From the NCBI GenBank assembly GCA_023379355.1, contig JAMCUD010000116.1, forward strand, positions 1 to 8,941: 8,941 bases of DNA, given 5' to 3'. The DNA is from Thermoplasmatota archaeon. GTDB taxonomy: Archaea; Thermoplasmatota; Thermoplasmata; Thermoplasmatales; Thermoplasmataceae. Position numbers and translations under genes: made by a program. This document shows positions 6,999 through 8,941 of this stretch, in pieces. A model generated the notes under the pieces. The model worked only from the letters and a program-made list of their open reading frames with translations. It was not told the DNA's origin and searched no databases. How positions within the stretch are numbered: position 1 is the first letter of the stretch; every line of letters begins with the position of its first letter.

Positions 6999-7823
6999 TC
7001 AAATGCACTCCAGTATATCCTTTGCAAGACTGTTATGTCCCAGTGGCATCAGGTGAATCCCATCAACATATCCCTTTAGGGAATCGAATGCCTCCAGGAT
7101 CACTTTCCGCGAAGTTGATGCTATATCATCCGAGTTCTGGAATTTTTCGCGAATCTCTGCAGGCATGTTTATGTGCAGCTTTTCAGCGAAATCCACCTGG
7201 GATTTTTTCCTGATTGCCATGAACCCTGCCATTATCTTAAAATTTCTCTTCTTTATCCAATCCTTTTCCAAGAGTTGAGGGTCAAAAATTATCTGGCTTA
7301 TGAAGAGTCTGGATCCATTCTCGATCTTTTTTGACGCAATTTCTTCCTCGTTGGATCTGTATGGGTTTATTGCGCTTCCCACAACAATTTCTGCTGGAAC
7401 TCCATCCCTGGGCTTAACCAGCTTCCCTGACCTGCTGATCTCAGCTATTGTTTCCATAACATCGATCTCCCGGACCTCTCTTGAGTTGGCATCTGGGCTT
7501 ATTGGATCGCCACCTATTACGAAGAAATGATTTATTCCGAATTTCATGGCTGTTATGGCCTGTGATCTTATAAAAAGGGCATTCTTGTCCCTTGGGGTTA
7601 TATGGGGCATGGGGATAATATCATTATTTCTTGTGGCTTCGTAAAGCGCTATTACCGGATCAATGCCTGGAAGCCCCCTGGGATTTTCCGGCGCAGTGAA
7701 CATATCCGAGAGATCAGCAAGCATAGTGCCTGCATCCATTATGTCAGATACGGATAATGTCCTGGAAGGGACGAGTTCCACTGACCTGATAATACTGAGA
7801 TTCCTGATGTCCTTCTTTGCCAC
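6999..7823 (-). CDS. metF: Methylenetetrahydrofolate reductase (MetF family)
   Basis: This 274-residue flavoprotein belongs to the MetF family, which reduces 5,10-methylene-tetrahydrofolate, or an archaeal analogue, to the 5-methyl form used by MetE. The catalytic glutamate is E16 in SVELVPSR. Other family features are PHITPRDKN at 73-81, GGDPI at 104-108 (equivalent to the TGDPP flavin motif), GSAINPY at 149-155, and Q177 with FD at 180-181 in ISQIIFD. The end differs from enterobacterial MetF, with GIHLMPLG at 255-262. Length matches the usual single-domain form of about 270-300 residues, with no eukaryotic regulatory domain. It is not Mer, the F420-dependent methanopterin enzyme, which is unrelated. 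The start is GTG: an in-frame TGA lies six codons upstream with no ATG between. It is the first gene of the operon and its product makes the substrate for the next two. The nature of the pterin carrier cannot be read from the sequence. Confidence 0.88.
   Translation of the reverse strand: MAKKDIRNLSIIRSVELVPSRTLSVSDIMDAGTMLADLSDMFTAPENPRGLPGIDPVIALYEATRNNDIIPMPHITPRDKNALFIRSQAITAMKFGINHFFVIGGDPISPDANSREVREIDVMETIAEISRSGKLVKPRDGVPAEIVVGSAINPYRSNEEEIASKKIENGSRLFISQIIFDPQLLEKDWIKKRNFKIMAGFMAIRKKSQVDFAEKLHINMPAEIREKFQNSDDIASTSRKVILEAFDSLKGYVDGIHLMPLGHNSLAKDILECI
7008..7011 (-). promoter_or_regulatory. Possible Shine-Dalgarno site of the MetE N-terminal-like gene
   Basis: GGAG on the minus strand lies ten bases before the ATG at 6997, inside the last codons of metF. 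The match is short and the spacing long, so this gene may depend mainly on ribosomes finishing metF one base away. Confidence 0.4.
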
Positions 7824-7840
7824 CTGGGTTAAATATTCTC

Positions 7841-7849
7841 ATTATTAAA
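7841..7849 (-). promoter_or_regulatory. Candidate TATA box for the met operon
   Basis: The minus strand reads TTTAATAAT with its centre about 22 bases upstream of the metF GTG, in the 71-base gap after the aldehyde dehydrogenase. This fits a leaderless start, slightly closer than the usual 25 to 27 bases, and no SD precedes the GTG. The alternative is read-through from the upstream gene. Confidence 0.45.
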
Positions 7850-7857
7850 GAGGATTA

Positions 7858-7877
7858 GTGAGTTTGATATTACTCAC
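7858..7877. repeat. Inverted repeat (6-8-6 dyad) upstream of the metF TATA box
   Basis: GTGAGT at 7858-7863 and ACTCAC at 7872-7877 form a perfect six-base dyad around an eight-base AT-rich spacer. It begins eight bases upstream of the candidate TATA box, a place where archaeal activators or repressors can bind. It also lies about 20 bases past the aldehyde dehydrogenase stop, so it could be a weak hairpin at that gene's 3' end. A six-base dyad can occur by chance. Confidence 0.35.
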
Positions 7878-7894
7878 AGGAATTTGCAAGTAGA

Positions 7895-8941
7895 TCAAAA
7901 GTCAAACCTGACACCCTGGGACAGTGGAATGTCCGTGCCCCAGTTCACCGTCACAGTTTGCCTTCTCATATATGCCTTCCATGCATCGCTTCCACTTTCT
8001 CTTCCAGATCCGGTTTCCTTTTCTCCACCGAATGCCCCACCTATTTCCGCTCCGGCAGTACTGGTATTTATATTTACAATACCGCAGTCAGAACCTCTTG
8101 CAGAGAGAAACAGATGCTCCTCCCTTAGATCTGTGGTGAATATGGCTGAAGACAGACCTTGAGGCACGGAATTATGGATGGTGATGGCCTCTTCGATTGT
8201 TTTATACTTGAAGACATAGAGAAGAGGACCGAAAGTTTCTTCCTTCACTATTGGCATTGAACTGTTTGCCTCAACAATGGCCGGTCTCACATAAAAACCA
8301 TGATCCAGCCCGGGAATTGTGATTTCCTCCCCACCATACAACAGCTTCCCTCCCTCTTTTTTAGCTGTTTCTATTGCAGCAAGGTAGGTTTTAACTGCTT
8401 CCCTGTCTATAAGTGGACCAACGAGGACACCCTTTTCCAGGGGGTTGCCTATCCTGATGGTGGCATATGCAGCTTTTAGTTTCTTTACAAATTCGTCGTA
8501 AATGTCTTCGTGAATTATTGCCCTTCTTGTGGAGGTACATCTCTGCCCTGCTGTTGCCAGTGAACCAAATACCAGACCTCTAAGGGCAATATCCATGTTT
8601 GCCCTGGACGAAATTATGGCTGCATTGTTACCCCCAAGCTCAAGAATAGTCTTTCCAAGCCTTGCCGATACAGTAGTGTTTATTTTCTTTCCCACTGGAA
8701 TTGAACCTGTGAATGAGACTAGAGGTATTCTGGAGTCTGTGGCAATCCACTCACCACCCTGTGAACCTCTGCTCACAATGAGTGAGAAGATCTGCGGCAT
8801 TCCAAGCCTTTCCAGTACTTTTTCTATTACATGTATGACGCCTATTGCAACAAGCGAGGCTTTAGTGGAGGGTTTCCACAGAACAACATCACCACAGACA
8901 GCAGCTATGAAAGAGTTCCACGACCATACAGCCCAATTGAC
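7895..8941 (-). CDS. ALDH7/antiquitin-type aldehyde dehydrogenase (partial, C-terminal 348 residues)
   Basis: The gene enters from the right edge with its start outside the window; the open frame continues in register to base 8941, giving 348 residues and a TGA stop. It belongs to the NAD(P)-dependent aldehyde dehydrogenases and most resembles the ALDH7 (antiquitin) branch, whose best known role is oxidising alpha-aminoadipic semialdehyde in lysine breakdown. Visible features are the cofactor-binding segments NWAVWSWN and VLWKPSTKAS, VSFTGS, the general-base glutamate in LELGGNNA (residue 101 of the visible part), and the catalytic cysteine in AGQRCTSTRR (residue 135). ALDH7-like blocks follow: EETFGPLLYVFK, GSDCGIVNINTSTAGAEIGG, GGEKETGSGRESGSDAWK and YMRRQTVTVN. 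About 150 N-terminal residues should lie beyond the window if its length is normal (about 500). It is 71 bases upstream of metF on the same strand, with a candidate promoter between. The substrate is not determined, and other semialdehydes are possible. Confidence 0.9.
   Translation of the reverse strand, partial: VNWAVWSWNSFIAAVCGDVVLWKPSTKASLVAIGVIHVIEKVLERLGMPQIFSLIVSRGSQGGEWIATDSRIPLVSFTGSIPVGKKINTTVSARLGKTILELGGNNAAIISSRANMDIALRGLVFGSLATAGQRCTSTRRAIIHEDIYDEFVKKLKAAYATIRIGNPLEKGVLVGPLIDREAVKTYLAAIETAKKEGGKLLYGGEEITIPGLDHGFYVRPAIVEANSSMPIVKEETFGPLLYVFKYKTIEEAITIHNSVPQGLSSAIFTTDLREEHLFLSARGSDCGIVNINTSTAGAEIGGAFGGEKETGSGRESGSDAWKAYMRRQTVTVNWGTDIPLSQGVRFDF

Noticed and set aside
6998..7027. 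TTG start of the MetE N-terminal-like gene inside metF
   Set aside because: It would add ten residues before the conserved domain start and create a 29-base overlap with metF. The ATG one base after the metF stop matches the operon's spacing pattern.
1..8941. CRISPR array, tRNA or rRNA genes, insertion sequences
   Set aside because: No spaced direct repeats, cloverleaf-like segments, rRNA-like stretches or transposase motifs were seen by eye; nearly all bases are in the genes described.

Overview
The window looks like a gene-dense stretch of chromosome from an archaeon, most probably one of the Thermoplasmata (Thermoplasmatales-like). The evidence is an archaeal/eukaryal-type DNA primase small subunit, TATA-box promoters placed for leaderless or short-leader transcripts, a two-gene methionine synthase, and a large secreted, membrane-anchored S53 (sedolisin) acid peptidase dense in N-glycosylation sequons, which suits a wall-less acidophile. 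The assignment rests on gene content and motifs only; I cannot name a genus. No rRNA, tRNA, CRISPR array, transposon or integration site was seen.

Layout, left to right. (1) 1-304, minus: the N-terminal part of a rubrerythrin/sulerythrin-type diiron protein, cut by the window edge, with its own TATA box and Shine-Dalgarno (SD) site. (2) 374-1540, minus: priS, the primase catalytic subunit. (3) 1541-1593: a compact divergent promoter region centred on a perfectly palindromic TATA element that can serve both priS and the gene on the other side. (4) 1594-5043, plus: a 1149-residue S53 peptidase with signal peptide, propeptide, catalytic domain, a long sequon-rich beta-type stalk and a C-terminal membrane anchor. 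(5) 7823-5040, minus: a tightly packed operon metF, a MetE N-terminal-like gene, then the MetE catalytic gene, with gaps or overlaps of only 1 nt. (6) 7895 to the right edge, minus: the C-terminal two thirds of an ALDH7/antiquitin-type aldehyde dehydrogenase.

How the genes work together. The three-gene met operon is a self-contained methyl branch. MetF would reduce the methylene group on a folate-like carrier to methyl, and the split MetE pair would pass it to homocysteine to give methionine without cobalamin. The S53 peptidase converges with this operon, and the two stop codons share the four bases TTAA. Each gene has a T-rich candidate termination tract lying inside the 3' end of the other. 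The peptidase probably digests external protein at acid pH at the cell surface. The aldehyde dehydrogenase belongs to a family known for the aminoadipate-semialdehyde step of lysine breakdown, and the rubrerythrin to peroxide defence; neither is functionally tied to the met genes by anything visible here.

The most useful second looks are the cysteine-free primase subunit, which lacks the zinc-knuckle cysteines of the Pyrococcus-type enzyme, the replacement of both side-chain Ca2+ ligands in the S53 domain, the split MetE/MetF unit, the bidirectional promoter, and a 6-8-6 dyad just upstream of the metF TATA box. No stretch longer than 300 bases lacks a gene.
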